Positions 1 through 9,752 of a stretch of 64,000 nt of DNA are shown piece by piece. This DNA is from Pseudomonas bubulae. GTDB lineage: Bacteria; Pseudomonadota; Gammaproteobacteria; Pseudomonadales; Pseudomonadaceae. How positions within the stretch are numbered: the first letter of the stretch is position 1; the number at the start of each line of letters is the position of its first letter. A program made the translations under genes and the position numbers. The stretch is taken from NCBI RefSeq assembly GCF_037023725.1, contig NZ_CP146077.1:72001-136000 (forward strand). Reading direction: 5' to 3'. The notes under the pieces were generated by a model. It was not told the DNA's origin. It did no database searches and saw nothing but the letters and a program-made list of their open reading frames with translations.

Positions 1-111
1 CAATTCATGACGGGGCAGGCCGCCCAGCAGGCGATCATCGCGATCCACCCAGGCAACTTGCTCGACATCAGAGGCCGCACGGTGTGCGGCCTCCAAGGCT
101 GAAATGGCCAT
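1..111 (-). CDS. NUDIX hydrolase, N-terminal fragment (gene runs off the window)
   Basis: Only the first 37 codons are present. They begin at an ATG (111-109) that starts 3 nt after the stop codon of the upstream DUF2333 gene, so the two are probably co-transcribed. The visible peptide contains VEQVAWVDRDDRLLGGLPRH, which resembles the N-terminal strand of YfcD-like NUDIX hydrolases (VDxxDxxLGxxPR). The NUDIX box itself lies outside the window. From memory, PAO1 has a NUDIX gene in this position beside PA4842. The substrate cannot be inferred. The identification rests on the N-terminal strand and context only. Confidence 0.6.
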   Translation of the reverse strand, partial: MAISALEAAHRAASDVEQVAWVDRDDRLLGGLPRHEL

Positions 112-114
112 TGC

Positions 115-1182
115 TTAGCCTTGCGACAACAATTGACGCAAGTCCATGACCGCCGCGTTGGCGCGGGAAATATAGTTGGCCATGACCAGCGAATGGTTGG
201 CCAGCACGCCATAGCCGCTGCCATTGAGGATCATCGGGCTCCAGACCGGTTCTTGCGCCGCTTCCAGCTCGCGAATGATCTGGCGCACGCTGACCGTGGC
301 GTTCTTTTTCGCCAGCACATCGGCAAAGTCGACCTCAATGGCACGCAGCAAGTGTGACAGCGCCCAGGCCTGACCACGGGCTTCATAGAACACGTTGTCG
401 ATCTGCATCCACGGGGTTTCTACCACTTCTTCATCCACCACCGGCACCTGACCCGGTTGCAGGCTTTCGGTTTTCAGCGCGCTGTTGAGCTTGACCCGAC
501 CCACGCTGGCCGACAGGCGTTGCGACAGGGAGCCCAGACGGGTGCCGACATCACCCAACCAGTTGTTGAGGTTGTCGGCGCGGGCATAGAACAGGGCGTT
601 TTTCTGGTTAGGGTCAGACAGGCGTGCCTGATAACGGCTCAGGGAATTGATGCCTTCCTGGTATTCGGATTCGCTGGACGGCAGCATCCAGCTTTTGTTG
701 TCAAAGTTGAAACGCGGCTCGGCCTTGGCCAGATCGGCATCTTCCGCAGACTGCGACTGTGAACGGGCGAAGTCTTTGCGCAGGGCGCGGGTCAGGTCGC
801 GCACCTGCACCAGAACGCCGTATTCCCAGCTAGGGATGTTGTCCAGAAAAATGCCCGGTGGAAAACGGTCATTGGACAGGTAACCGCCCGGTTTGCTCAG
901 CAATGTGCCGGCCACGGTCTTGAGGGTTTCGACGGTGGTGAAGCCCGGCACCATCTGTTTGCCTTCTTTTTCGGCCGCCAATTGCGCGTTTTGCTGCACC
1001 GGGAACAGATCCGGCTCCTGGCTCCAGTACCAGCCCAGACCCAGGTTCACCAGCACAAAAATCCCTACCAGCACCGCGATGGAACGGCTCAGCAGGATGC
1101 TCTTGAAATAGCCACGCGACTGTATTTTGGGCTCTTTGACCGATTCGCGGGCTGTGCCCTCACGTTTTTTCCAGTCCAGCAT
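115..1182 (-). CDS. DUF2333 family membrane-anchored protein
   Basis: This is a 355-residue protein. A basic cytoplasmic stretch (about residues 1-28) is followed by a single hydrophobic segment (about 31-52, ILLSRSIAVLVGIFVLVNLG), and the rest is a soluble, probably periplasmic domain rich in Arg, Ser and Leu. It matches the conserved Pseudomonas DUF2333 family (PA4842-like) in length and in its place beside the diguanylate cyclase gcbA. The function is unknown and I see no catalytic motif. It is divergent from gcbA, with 243 bp between the two starts, and is followed 3 nt later by the NUDIX gene. The start is an ATG preceded, on the minus strand, by a short AAGGATA Shine-Dalgarno-like run. 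Confidence 0.85.
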   Translation of the reverse strand: MLDWKKREGTARESVKEPKIQSRGYFKSILLSRSIAVLVGIFVLVNLGLGWYWSQEPDLFPVQQNAQLAAEKEGKQMVPGFTTVETLKTVAGTLLSKPGGYLSNDRFPPGIFLDNIPSWEYGVLVQVRDLTRALRKDFARSQSQSAEDADLAKAEPRFNFDNKSWMLPSSESEYQEGINSLSRYQARLSDPNQKNALFYARADNLNNWLGDVGTRLGSLSQRLSASVGRVKLNSALKTESLQPGQVPVVDEEVVETPWMQIDNVFYEARGQAWALSHLLRAIEVDFADVLAKKNATVSVRQIIRELEAAQEPVWSPMILNGSGYGVLANHSLVMANYISRANAAVMDLRQLLSQG

Positions 1183-1425
1183 GGCTATATCCTTTCATAT
1201 GCTTGATTCAACGGTTCGACCACAACCCTAACCCATCGTGCCTTGCATGCACGCTTTTTATCTCAGGGGGCCACTACGCCCGGCACTATAGAACAAGCGC
1301 ACAGGTGATGGGCAATATGGCTGCCCGACAGTTAATTTCAAGGAGAAACTCGTAGATTTGCAATGAGCTGCTAGCATAGAGCCATCATTCGATTTCAGCA
1401 TGCCTCCCTACCCAGCAGCCAGGTT

Positions 1426-3069
1426 ATGACCGAGCAAGAAGATCCCAGTCGCGAGCGTCTGAAAAACCACTTTGCCCAGCGTGTCACCCACCAGGCCCGC
1501 CAGATCCTTGAGATCTGGCAACGTCTGCAGGCCAATGAGTGGTCGCCTGCCGGCCTGGCCGAGCTCGACGACGCCAATTTGCGCCTGCTGCGCTTTGCCG
1601 AGCGCTTCGAGCAACCGGAGCATACCGCGCTGGCGCGGGCCATCGGCCTGGCGCTGCAGGACATGGCCGCCAACCAGAGCCGCCTGAGCAGCTCGATCAT
1701 CACCGAACTCAATCGCCTTATGCAGCGCCTGTCACGCACCGGCTTGCGTCAGGGCGACTTGATGGGAAATATCAACCTGCCACCGCTGCGCAAGCCGGTG
1801 TATATCCTGCTGCAAGACCTGCCGCGCGCCGACCGACTAGCCAGGCAGCTAGAGTTTTTCGAGCTCAGCGCCCAGGCGATCAGCAGCCCGGCAGCATTTC
1901 GTCAGGCCATGGCCGAGCGTCATCCGGCCGCCATTGTGATGGACGTGGACTTTGCCAGCCCCGGTTTTGGCCTTGAACTGGCCGCCCAGGCCCAAGCCGG
2001 TCTTGAGCAAAAATTGCCGCTGCTGTTTTTCAGCCTGCATGAAACCGACACCCCGACCCGCCTTGCAGCGGTGCGCGCAGGCGGGCAGGCGTTTTTGACC
2101 GGCACCCTGGAAGCCTCCAGCCTGATGGAGAAAATCGAGGTGCTGACCTGTGTCGCCCAATATGAGCCCTACAAAGTGCTGATCATTGACGACTCCCGGG
2201 CCCAGGCGCTGCACACCGAGCGCCTGCTCAACAGCGCAGGCATTGTTACCCGCACCCTGATCGATCCGATCCAGGCGATGGCCGAGCTGGCAGACTTCCA
2301 GCCAGACCTGATCATCCTCGACATGTACATGCCCTCCTGCACTGGCACCGAGTTGGCCAAGGTCATCCGCCACAACGACCGCTACGTCAGCGTGCCAATC
2401 ATTTATCTGTCGGCCGAAGACGATATGGACAAGCAGCTTGATGCCATGAGCGAGGGCGGCGATGACTTCCTGACCAAGCCAATCCAGCCGCGCCATCTGA
2501 TCACCACCGTACGCAACCGTGCCGTGCGCGCCCGCCATCTCAAGGCGCGGATGGTGCGCGACAGCCTGACCGGGTTGTACAACCACACCCATATCCTGCA
2601 ACTGCTCGAAGACTGCACCTTTCGCGCCCGCCGCGAGAACCGCCCCTTGAGCTTTGCCATGCTCGACCTCGATCACTTCAAGCACGTCAACGATGGCTAC
2701 GGCCACCCCATGGGCGACCGGGTGATCAAGAGCCTGGCGCTGTTTCTCAAGCAGCGCCTGCGCAAAAGCGACTTTATTGGCCGCTACGGCGGCGAGGAAT
2801 TCGCGATTGTGATGCCTGACACCGATCAAGAGTCGGCCTATAAGGTACTCAATCAGATTCGCCAGCGCTTTGCCGAAATCCACTACCCGGCCCAGCCCGC
2901 AGACCTGTCGTGCTCCTTCAGCGCAGGCGTGGTGCAGATGCAGGGCGAAGCCGACAGCCTGCAAATGGCCTCCCAGGCCGATGAGGCGCTGTACCGCGCC
3001 AAGAACAATGGGCGCAATCAGGTACAACCCTTTCACCAGACAAGGCCAATTGCCACTATTTGTCCCTGA
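1426..3069 (+). CDS. gcbA: Diguanylate cyclase with two receiver domains (GcbA-like)
   Basis: This 547-residue protein should make cyclic di-GMP. It has an N-terminal helical region (about 1-120), a first receiver-like domain (about 125-240), a second receiver domain (about 248-370) and a C-terminal GGDEF domain (about 380-540). The active-site motif is GGEEF, and RKSD lies five residues upstream of it, which fits the RxxD inhibitory I-site. The second receiver keeps the acidic pocket (IIDDSR), the phospho-acceptor Asp in ILDMYMP and the TKP lysine. The first receiver keeps an Asp (VMDVDF) but lacks the paired acids and the Lys, so it is probably not phosphorylated. Length and neighbours match GcbA/PA4843, a cyclase tied to initial surface attachment and dispersal. 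The ATG is preceded by CCAGG. Confidence 0.9.
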   Translation: MTEQEDPSRERLKNHFAQRVTHQARQILEIWQRLQANEWSPAGLAELDDANLRLLRFAERFEQPEHTALARAIGLALQDMAANQSRLSSSIITELNRLMQRLSRTGLRQGDLMGNINLPPLRKPVYILLQDLPRADRLARQLEFFELSAQAISSPAAFRQAMAERHPAAIVMDVDFASPGFGLELAAQAQAGLEQKLPLLFFSLHETDTPTRLAAVRAGGQAFLTGTLEASSLMEKIEVLTCVAQYEPYKVLIIDDSRAQALHTERLLNSAGIVTRTLIDPIQAMAELADFQPDLIILDMYMPSCTGTELAKVIRHNDRYVSVPIIYLSAEDDMDKQLDAMSEGGDDFLTKPIQPRHLITTVRNRAVRARHLKARMVRDSLTGLYNHTHILQLLEDCTFRARRENRPLSFAMLDLDHFKHVNDGYGHPMGDRVIKSLALFLKQRLRKSDFIGRYGGEEFAIVMPDTDQESAYKVLNQIRQRFAEIHYPAQPADLSCSFSAGVVQMQGEADSLQMASQADEALYRAKNNGRNQVQPFHQTRPIATICP

Positions 3070-3149
3070 TCCCGAGTTTTCGTCACAACGCTGTAACTTA
3101 AGTGCAATAACTTTTGCCGCTTCTGACTGTGTAGTAGGCAAAATCCCAC

Positions 3150-5111
3150 ATGCGCCTCAAGCTGCTAACCAACCTCAACACGCTATTGCTGGTCGCCGTG
3201 TGCCTCGCGCTGGGTGCAACCTTGTGGTGGTCACAACAGGCCCTGGAACGCCCATTTTTGCTGATGGAACGCTACTTGAGCCTTTCGCAGCAGTTCCACA
3301 ACACAGTGGCACGCAATATCGAGGACTACCTGGCCAGCGGTGACGCCCTGCGCCTGAGTGATGCCAACAGCGCCCTCGACACTCTCAAAAGCGAACTCAC
3401 TCCTTTGCCGCCCGCACTGGCCGATGCACTGCGCCCCAGCCTGGAAAACCTCAGCACCTACAGCAATTCCGAACTGCTGGCCGCTGGCAAACTGGCCGGC
3501 GACCCCCAGGCCTTACTGCTACAGGCCGAACGCGAGCTGAGCGCCGGCCTGGAACAACTCGGCCAATATGCCAGTGACGCCACTTCCAACGAGGCCCGCG
3601 CTTATCTGCCCCTGCTGTTCACTGCCTCGCAACACCTGGCCAAGCTGTCCCTCGCCCGCGAAAAACTGGTCAGTAGCGGACGCAGTGAACTGGCCGGCGA
3701 TGTGGAACGTGAGCTGGACAGCATTGAGCTCCAGGCCAGGCAAATCGACGCCCTGCCCCTGCTGGGCGTGAGCAGTAAAAGTGCCTCGGGCACCGATGAT
3801 TTTGCCGCGATGATGGGCCTTGATCCCACCGAAACAACCCAAGCCGAAGATGCAGGAATTGCTCTCAAGCGCGAACTTAACAGCCTGCTAAGCCGCTACC
3901 CCGCAGAACTCAAGCGCACCCGGGACCAGATCGAACAACGCAGCCAGCTCAGCGCCGCCACCCACCTCAAGCTCAACGCCGTACAGCAGGCCATTGCCGG
4001 GCTGGAGCCCGTTGTGCGCGCCGAACACGGGCAAATCCAGAATGAAGTGCGGCTGATCCAGGGCCTGATGATTGGCCTTATCCTGTTGATCGCACTCCTG
4101 ATCGACACCTTGCAGCGCAAACTGGCGCGGGTACTGACCTACCTTGCACCGCTGCTGTCGACCTGGGCCGAAGGTGATTTCAGCCGCGACATTCAATTGG
4201 GTAAAACCAACCGGGAATTGCGTGATATCGAGGCGTCACTAAACCGCCTGCGCAGCTATCTGGTGAACCTGGTGGGCACCTTGCGCCTGAATGCCGAGCA
4301 AGTGGCCGGCAGCAGCCGGACCCTGGCCGAGCTGAGCTCCGGACTGCATAGCGGCGCCGAGCGCCAGGCCGGCGATAGCGCACAAATCCGCGACGCGCTG
4401 GGTGAGCTGGAGGCCACCATTTCCCAGGTGGCGGGCGACGCCAGCCAGGCTGCCGATGCCAGCCGCAGTGCCGGCCTTGCGGTGGCCCAGGGGCAACGGG
4501 TGATTGGCCAGAGCCTGACCGGGCTGCATGCCCTGGTCGGTGAAGTACAAGGTAACGCGCAAACCATCGAACGCCTGGCCGAAGAGTCGGCCACCATCGG
4601 TGGCGTGTTGACGGTGATTCGATCGATTGCCGACCAGACCAACCTGCTGGCCCTGAATGCCGCTATCGAAGCGGCCCGCGCCGGTGAAATGGGCCGCGGC
4701 TTTGCCGTGGTCGCGGAAGAAGTGCGCTCGCTGGCACAGCGCACCGCAGGCGCGACCAACGAAATCCAGACCCTGATTGGCGGCCTGCAACTGGCCGCCC
4801 GCCAATCGGTTGAGGGCATCCGCGCACAAGTGACCCACGCCCGGGCCACCGCCCAGCAAGCCCAGGACGCAGATGGGGCACTGGATGAAATTGTCGGGGC
4901 GATTGCCACCATCTCCACTACCGCCGTACGCATCGCCGACGTTACCGCGCAGCAGACGGGGGCGGTCGGTGAGATCCGCGATCACGGTGAACGGATTCAC
5001 GTACTGGGGGACGAAAACCTGCAACGTATCGGCATTGCCCGCGACCAGAGCCAGCAGCTACTGACGCTGGGGTCAGAACTCAACACCGCGGTGCAGGCGT
5101 TTCGGGTGTAA
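3150..5111 (+). CDS. ctpL: Methyl-accepting chemotaxis protein (CtpL-like)
   Basis: This is a 653-residue chemoreceptor. TM1 is at about residues 10-28 ([17 protein letters not shown]). A large, mostly helical periplasmic sensor region (about 30-300) follows, then TM2 at about 305-325 ([14 protein letters not shown]), a HAMP-like linker (about 330-380) and the cytoplasmic signalling hairpin. The hairpin tip [20 protein letters not shown] is the most conserved MCP sequence and binds CheA/CheW. There is no C-terminal CheR/CheB pentapeptide. Its place directly after gcbA and before dsbD matches PA4844 (CtpL), reported as a receptor for phosphate taxis at low phosphate. The ligand here is inferred from that synteny only. 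Confidence 0.85.
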   Translation: MRLKLLTNLNTLLLVAVCLALGATLWWSQQALERPFLLMERYLSLSQQFHNTVARNIEDYLASGDALRLSDANSALDTLKSELTPLPPALADALRPSLENLSTYSNSELLAAGKLAGDPQALLLQAERELSAGLEQLGQYASDATSNEARAYLPLLFTASQHLAKLSLAREKLVSSGRSELAGDVERELDSIELQARQIDALPLLGVSSKSASGTDDFAAMMGLDPTETTQAEDAGIALKRELNSLLSRYPAELKRTRDQIEQRSQLSAATHLKLNAVQQAIAGLEPVVRAEHGQIQNEVRLIQGLMIGLILLIALLIDTLQRKLARVLTYLAPLLSTWAEGDFSRDIQLGKTNRELRDIEASLNRLRSYLVNLVGTLRLNAEQVAGSSRTLAELSSGLHSGAERQAGDSAQIRDALGELEATISQVAGDASQAADASRSAGLAVAQGQRVIGQSLTGLHALVGEVQGNAQTIERLAEESATIGGVLTVIRSIADQTNLLALNAAIEAARAGEMGRGFAVVAEEVRSLAQRTAGATNEIQTLIGGLQLAARQSVEGIRAQVTHARATAQQAQDADGALDEIVGAIATISTTAVRIADVTAQQTGAVGEIRDHGERIHVLGDENLQRIGIARDQSQQLLTLGSELNTAVQAFRV

Positions 5112-5123
5112 CCCGCCCCCCTT

Positions 5124-5210
5124 GTGGGAGCGGGCTTGCTCGCGATACCGACGACTCGGTCTACCTGCATGACCACGGTGATGCAATCGCGAGCAAGCCC
5201 GCTCCCACAC
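5124..5210. repeat. REP-type inverted pair between ctpL and dsbD
   Basis: Two perfectly complementary 24-bp arms, each reading TGTGGGAGCGGGCTTGCTCG plus CGAT, lie at 5124-5147 and 5187-5210 and enclose a 39-bp spacer. This is the typical Pseudomonas REP doublet (REPIN). It starts 13 bp after the ctpL stop and ends 58 bp before dsbD, so the long hairpin may protect or end the ctpL transcript. A start codon inside the repeat gives a spurious N-terminal extension of dsbD. Confidence 0.9.
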
Positions 5211-5267
5211 ACCCACATACCCATGCACCGCGCTATCATGCCCCCACGTTTGATTTGCGAGATTCCT

Positions 5268-7034
5268 ATGCGCCGCCTGCTTTTGCTCCTGTGTCTGCTG
5301 TTTGCCGTGCCTGCCATGGGCGCGGGCTTGCTGGATAACCGCCCCAGCGCAACCCTGGGCGCCATCAACAACAGCAGCGACTTTCTGCCAGTACGCGAAG
5401 CCTTCAAGCTCAACCTCATCAGCAGCACACCCGAGTCGATCAAGCTGCGCTTCGTGCCCACCGAAGGCTATTACCTGTACCGGCACAAGTTCGCCTTCAA
5501 GACCGAACCCGCCGATATCGCCCTGGGCACCGCGCAACTGCCCCCCGGCGAAGCCAAACACGATGAGTACTTTGGCAATGTCGAGGTCTATCACGGGATT
5601 CTTGACGTCGATATCCCGCGCCCGGCCAAAGACCAGCGCCCCTTCACCCTGGTGGTCACCTACCAGGGCTGTGCCGACAAGGGCCTGTGCTACCCGCCGG
5701 AAACCGAGCGCCTGAGCATCGATGGCGTCACAGCCACCAGCACCGGCGAACCGGCAACCGCGTGGAACTGGCGCGAACTGGCGCTGTTTTTCCTGGCCGG
5801 CCTGGGCCTAACATTTACTCCCTGCGTACTGCCGATGCTGCCGATTCTGTCGGGCGTGGTGTTGCGCGGCCAGGTGGGCGGGCGGCGCGGCTTCAGCCTG
5901 TCGCTGGCCTACGTGTTGCCGATGGCGGCCTGCTTTGCCCTGCTGGGCGCCTTGATGGGCATGTTCGGTGCGCAACTCAATTTGCAGGCACGTTTGCAAT
6001 CGGTGTGGGTGCTGGTGCCTTTCGCGCTGTTCTTCGCGATTTTCGCCCTCGCCATGTTCGGTGTATTTGAACTGAAACTGCCGCAAGCCATCAGCAATCG
6101 CCTCGACCGTGTCGCCAATCGCACCCAGGGTGGCTCGCTGTGGGGCGCGGCGGTGCTGGGCGTGGTCTCCAGCCTGCTGGTTTCTCCTTGTGTATCGGCG
6201 CCGCTGGCCGGGGCGCTGCTGTACATCAGCGCCAGTGGCGATGCGCTGGGTGGCGGCTTGAAGCTGTTCGCCCTGGGCCTGGGGATGGGCGCACCGTTGC
6301 TGTTGGTCGCAACCGGTGGTGCGGCCTGGCTGCCAAAAAGCGGACCGTGGCTGGTCAGTGTGAAAAACGCGATTGGCGTACTGCTGCTCGGCCTGGCAAT
6401 CGGCCTGCTCAGCCGCGTGCTGCCCGGGCCGGTCACGCTGCTGCTGATCGGCGCGCTGGCGGCGGGTGTCAGTTTGTTCCTTGGCACCCTCGAGTTCACC
6501 AGCAAAGCCCCGCGCCAGCGTCTGGCTCAACTGCTGGGCCTGTTTTTACTGATCTATGCCCTGGCCTGCTGGTTTGGCGCCCTGAGCGGTCAGAGCGATC
6601 CGCTCAACCCCATCGGCCATTCCCAACCGGTTGCCAGCGCCGCAAATGGTTCTGCAGTACCAGCAGGCCAATGGCTCACTGTCAGCACCCCGGCCGAACT
6701 GGACAGCGCACTGGCCCAGGCCAAAGCCGCTGGGCAACCACTGTTGCTGGACTGGTACGCCGACTGGTGCATCAGTTGCAAAGTGATCGAACATGAGGTG
6801 CTGAATAACCCCAGGGTGCTGGATCTGCTCAAGGGTTACCGACTGGTGCGTTTCGATATGACTGCCAGCAATGCCGAACAACGCGCCCTGCTCGATCACT
6901 ACAAATTGTTCGGCCCTCCGGCACTGATGTTCTTCGGCAAGGAGGGAGCCGAAATAAGTGACCAACGGGTCATCGGCGAGATCAATGCCGCGGACTTCGC
7001 CGAACGTGTTGCGATCGCGAATGACCAGATCTAG
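5268..7034 (+). CDS. dsbD: Thiol:disulfide interchange protein DsbD
   Basis: This is a 588-residue inner-membrane reductase that moves electrons from cytoplasmic thioredoxin to periplasmic DsbC/DsbG and cytochrome c maturation proteins. It has a signal peptide (about 1-19), an alpha domain with the Cys pair C135 and C141 (GCADKGLCYPPE), a hydrophobic beta domain with redox Cys C186 (TFTPCVLPMLP) and about C308 (LVSPCVSAPL), and a C-terminal thioredoxin-like gamma domain with C501 and C504 (WCISCK). All six catalytic cysteines are present. The ATG at 5268 is chosen because it begins the signal peptide; upstream codons read through the REP element. From memory PAO1 has dipZ/PA4845 at this position. 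Confidence 0.93.
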   Translation: MRRLLLLLCLLFAVPAMGAGLLDNRPSATLGAINNSSDFLPVREAFKLNLISSTPESIKLRFVPTEGYYLYRHKFAFKTEPADIALGTAQLPPGEAKHDEYFGNVEVYHGILDVDIPRPAKDQRPFTLVVTYQGCADKGLCYPPETERLSIDGVTATSTGEPATAWNWRELALFFLAGLGLTFTPCVLPMLPILSGVVLRGQVGGRRGFSLSLAYVLPMAACFALLGALMGMFGAQLNLQARLQSVWVLVPFALFFAIFALAMFGVFELKLPQAISNRLDRVANRTQGGSLWGAAVLGVVSSLLVSPCVSAPLAGALLYISASGDALGGGLKLFALGLGMGAPLLLVATGGAAWLPKSGPWLVSVKNAIGVLLLGLAIGLLSRVLPGPVTLLLIGALAAGVSLFLGTLEFTSKAPRQRLAQLLGLFLLIYALACWFGALSGQSDPLNPIGHSQPVASAANGSAVPAGQWLTVSTPAELDSALAQAKAAGQPLLLDWYADWCISCKVIEHEVLNNPRVLDLLKGYRLVRFDMTASNAEQRALLDHYKLFGPPALMFFGKEGAEISDQRVIGEINAADFAERVAIANDQI

Positions 7035-7164
7035 AGCCTCAGTCACAAACTTTTCGCGAACATCGGTCATCGTGCTGGCTATTGCAGTTAACTGGACAGC
7101 GAATCCGCTTTTCGGCATAGTCGCCCGGCACTGACAACTGCACACAGATAATAAGGAACAGCAG

Positions 7165-7620
7165 ATGGCGACTTTCCTGGTACTACACGGCCCCAACCTG
7201 AACCTGCTCGGCACCCGCGAGCCGGGCGTCTACGGCGCTACCACCCTGGCGCAAATCAATCAGGATCTGGAACAAAGGGCCCGTGATGCCGGCCACCATT
7301 TGCTCTACCTGCAAAGCAACGCCGAGTATGAATTGATCGACCGCGTACACGCTGCCCGCAACGAAGGGGTGGATTTTATTCTGATCAACCCGGCGGCTTT
7401 TACCCACACCAGCGTGGCATTACGTGACGCGCTGCTGGCGGTGAGCATCCCATTCATCGAAGTGCATTTGTCTAACGTGCACAAACGCGAACCTTTCCGC
7501 CATCACTCCTACTTCTCCGACGTTGCGGTAGGTGTGATCTGCGGCCTTGGCGCCAGCGGTTATCGACTGGCCTTGGAGGCCGCCCTGGAACAGCTTGAAC
7601 TACAAGCTAAACGCCCCTGA
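7165..7620 (+). CDS. aroQ: Type II 3-dehydroquinate dehydratase
   Basis: This 151-residue enzyme of the shikimate pathway converts 3-dehydroquinate to 3-dehydroshikimate. Family motifs are intact: [12 protein letters not shown] at the N-terminus, the catalytic Tyr at position 23 in [16 protein letters not shown] with His81, and [14 protein letters not shown] with His101. The length is normal for the dodecameric type II family. A good ribosome site (AATAAGGAAC) lies about 9 nt before the ATG. It is 25 bp upstream of accB, the order seen in many Pseudomonas (aroQ-accB-accC), so aromatic and fatty-acid precursor synthesis genes probably share a transcript. Confidence 0.96.
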   Translation: MATFLVLHGPNLNLLGTREPGVYGATTLAQINQDLEQRARDAGHHLLYLQSNAEYELIDRVHAARNEGVDFILINPAAFTHTSVALRDALLAVSIPFIEVHLSNVHKREPFRHHSYFSDVAVGVICGLGASGYRLALEAALEQLELQAKRP

Positions 7621-7645
7621 CCGACCCATTGGGAGTTGACGATTC

Positions 7646-8104
7646 ATGGATATCCGTAAAGTTAAGAAACTGATCGAGCTGCTGGAAGAGTCCGGCATCG
7701 ACGAGCTGGAAATCAAAGAAGGCGAAGAGTCCGTACGTATCAGCCGTCACAGCAAGACACCTGCCCAGCAGTACTACGCGCCAGCCCCAATGCAAGCGCC
7801 TGCTGCAGCGCCAGTGGCTGTTGCCCCGGTTGCCACCGTGACCGAAGCGCCTGCTGCACCGAAACTGAACGGTTTTGTGGTCAAGTCGCCAATGGTCGGT
7901 ACCTTCTACCGCACCCCGGCGCCTACCTCGCCTGCCTTCGTTGAAGTGGGCCAGACCGTCAAGGTCGGCGACACCATTTGCATCGTGGAAGCGATGAAAA
8001 TGATGAACCACATCACCGCCGAAAAAGCCGGTGTTATCGAATCCATCCTGGTAGAAAACGGTCAGCCGGTTGAGTTCGACCAACCGCTGTTCACCATCGT
8101 TTGA
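7646..8104 (+). CDS. accB: Biotin carboxyl carrier protein of acetyl-CoA carboxylase
   Basis: This is a 152-residue carrier that shuttles carboxybiotin between biotin carboxylase (AccC) and the carboxyltransferase (AccAD) in the first step of fatty-acid synthesis. A charged N-terminal domain (1-37) leads to an Ala/Pro-rich flexible linker (about 38-72, [19 protein letters not shown]) and a biotinyl domain (about 75-152). The biotin acceptor is Lys118 in the canonical EAMKM motif. The start is preceded by GGGAGT. The stop lies 17 bp before the accC ATG, so the two subunits are translated from one message. Confidence 0.97.
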   Translation: MDIRKVKKLIELLEESGIDELEIKEGEESVRISRHSKTPAQQYYAPAPMQAPAAAPVAVAPVATVTEAPAAPKLNGFVVKSPMVGTFYRTPAPTSPAFVEVGQTVKVGDTICIVEAMKMMNHITAEKAGVIESILVENGQPVEFDQPLFTIV

Positions 8105-8121
8105 ACCACGGGGAGCCAACG

Positions 8122-9480
8122 ATGTTGAAGCCTCAGAAGCTGGAAAAAGTCCTGATCGCCAACCGTGGCGAGATTGCTTTGCGCATCCTGCGGGCGTGCA
8201 AGGAAATGGGGATCAAGACTGTCGCGGTGTACTCCACTGCCGACAAAGAGCTGATGCACCTGGGCCTGGCAGACGAAACCGTCTGCATCGGTCCGGCACC
8301 GGCCAACCTGTCTTACCTGCACATTCCGGCCATCATCGCGGCCGCGGAAGTGACCGGTGCCACGGCGATTCACCCGGGCTACGGCTTTTTGGCTGAAAAC
8401 GCCGACTTCGCCGAACAGGTCGAGAAATCCGGTTTTGCCTTCATCGGCCCGAAAGCCGACACCATTCGCCTGATGGGCGACAAGGTATCGGCCAAGCACG
8501 CCATGATCGCAGCAGGCGTTCCGACCGTTCCAGGTTCTGACGGCCCGCTGCCGGAAGACCCTGAAACCGCATTGCGCATTGGCCGTGAAGTCGGCTATCC
8601 GGTAATCATCAAGGCCGCTGGCGGCGGTGGTGGTCGCGGTATGCGCGTTGTGCACCGTGAAGAAGACCTGATCGAAGCTGCCAAACAGACCCGCGAAGAA
8701 GCCGGCGCCTGGTTCAGCAACCCGATGGTCTATCTCGAGAAATACCTGACCAATCCGCGTCACGTGGAAGTTCAGGTCATTTCCGACGGCCAGGGCAATG
8801 CCATCCACCTGGGCGACCGCGATTGCTCGCTGCAACGTCGTCACCAGAAAGTGCTGGAAGAAGCTCCGGCACCGGGCATCGACGAAACCGCACGCGCCGA
8901 AGTTCTGGCACGTTGCGTACAGGCCTGTGTAGACATCAACTACCGCGGCGCGGGTACTTTCGAGTTCCTGTACGAGAACGGTCGTTTCTACTTCATCGAG
9001 ATGAACACTCGTGTGCAAGTAGAGCACCCGGTGTCCGAAATGGTCACTGGCATCGACATCCTCAAAGAGATGTTGAGCATCGCAGCCGGCAACAAGCTGT
9101 CCTTCACCCAGGCTGACGTGAACATTCACGGTCACTCGCTGGAGTGCCGGATCAACGCGGAAGACCCGGCGACGTTCATGCCGAGCCCTGGCATGGTCAA
9201 GCACTTCCACGCTCCGGGCGGCAACGGCGTTCGCGTCGATTCGCACCTGTACAGCGGCTACAAGGTTCCGTCCAACTACGACTCCCTGATCGGCAAGCTG
9301 ATCACCTGGGGCTCGACCCGTGACGAAGCCATGGCGCGCATGCGCAATGCCCTGGACGAAATCGTGGTCGACGGGATCAAAACCAACATCCCGTTGCACC
9401 GTGATCTGGTGAATGACGAAGGCTTCTGCAAAGGCGGCGTCAACATTCACTACCTGGAACACAAACTGGCTAACCAGTAA
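8122..9480 (+). CDS. accC: Biotin carboxylase subunit of acetyl-CoA carboxylase
   Basis: This is a 452-residue ATP-grasp enzyme that carboxylates biotin on AccB with bicarbonate and ATP. The N-terminal Rossmann part ([17 protein letters not shown]) is followed by the glycine-rich ATP loop GGGGRGMR, and later the [20 protein letters not shown] segment and the [10 protein letters not shown] active-site region are intact. The length is usual for the family. The ATG at 8122 is preceded by GGGGAGCC at a good distance; an in-frame TTG at 8101 lies on the accB stop and is less likely. A strong intrinsic terminator follows 15 bp after the stop. Confidence 0.97.
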   Translation: MLKPQKLEKVLIANRGEIALRILRACKEMGIKTVAVYSTADKELMHLGLADETVCIGPAPANLSYLHIPAIIAAAEVTGATAIHPGYGFLAENADFAEQVEKSGFAFIGPKADTIRLMGDKVSAKHAMIAAGVPTVPGSDGPLPEDPETALRIGREVGYPVIIKAAGGGGGRGMRVVHREEDLIEAAKQTREEAGAWFSNPMVYLEKYLTNPRHVEVQVISDGQGNAIHLGDRDCSLQRRHQKVLEEAPAPGIDETARAEVLARCVQACVDINYRGAGTFEFLYENGRFYFIEMNTRVQVEHPVSEMVTGIDILKEMLSIAAGNKLSFTQADVNIHGHSLECRINAEDPATFMPSPGMVKHFHAPGGNGVRVDSHLYSGYKVPSNYDSLIGKLITWGSTRDEAMARMRNALDEIVVDGIKTNIPLHRDLVNDEGFCKGGVNIHYLEHKLANQ

Positions 9481-9494
9481 GTTTGTATTCTGAT

Positions 9495-9527
9495 CAACAA
9501 AGCCGCTTTCGAGCGGCTTTGTTGTTT
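9495..9527 (+). terminator. Rho-independent terminator of the accBC transcript
   Basis: A perfect 13-bp stem, CAACAAAGCCGCT paired with AGCGGCTTTGTTG, closes on a TTCG tetraloop (9508-9511) and is followed by TTT. It starts 15 bp after the accC stop, so it most likely ends the aroQ-accB-accC message. Confidence 0.88.
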
Positions 9528-9549
9528 CTGTAAGGCAGGCAACTGCCCT

Positions 9550-9636
9550 TGTGGAAGCGGGCTTGCTCGCGGTGGCCTCACACGGGCCAACCTGCCAGAC
9601 CAGGTCGCCTGTATCGCGAGCAAGCCCGCTCCCACC
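9550..9636. repeat. REP-type inverted pair between accC and prmA
   Basis: The arms TGTGGAAGCGGGCTTGCTCG (from 9550) and CGAGCAAGCCCGCTCCCACC (to about 9636) are complementary with one or two mismatches. It is the same family as the copy at 5124-5210. It lies just after the accC terminator. Confidence 0.85.
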
Positions 9637-9752
9637 AGGGATCCGTTGCATTCATCGTTTTTTGATTACCCCCCATGCCTACGCTCGCGTAAACTTGCGC
9701 GCTTCTCGCGGCCCGACCGGCTGCACACTCCAATTTTTCAAAGGTGCCCGCC

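Noticed and set aside
1849..3141. Long open frame antisense to gcbA
   Set aside because: It lies opposite a well-supported GGDEF gene, has no recognisable domain, and long antisense frames are common in high-GC DNA.
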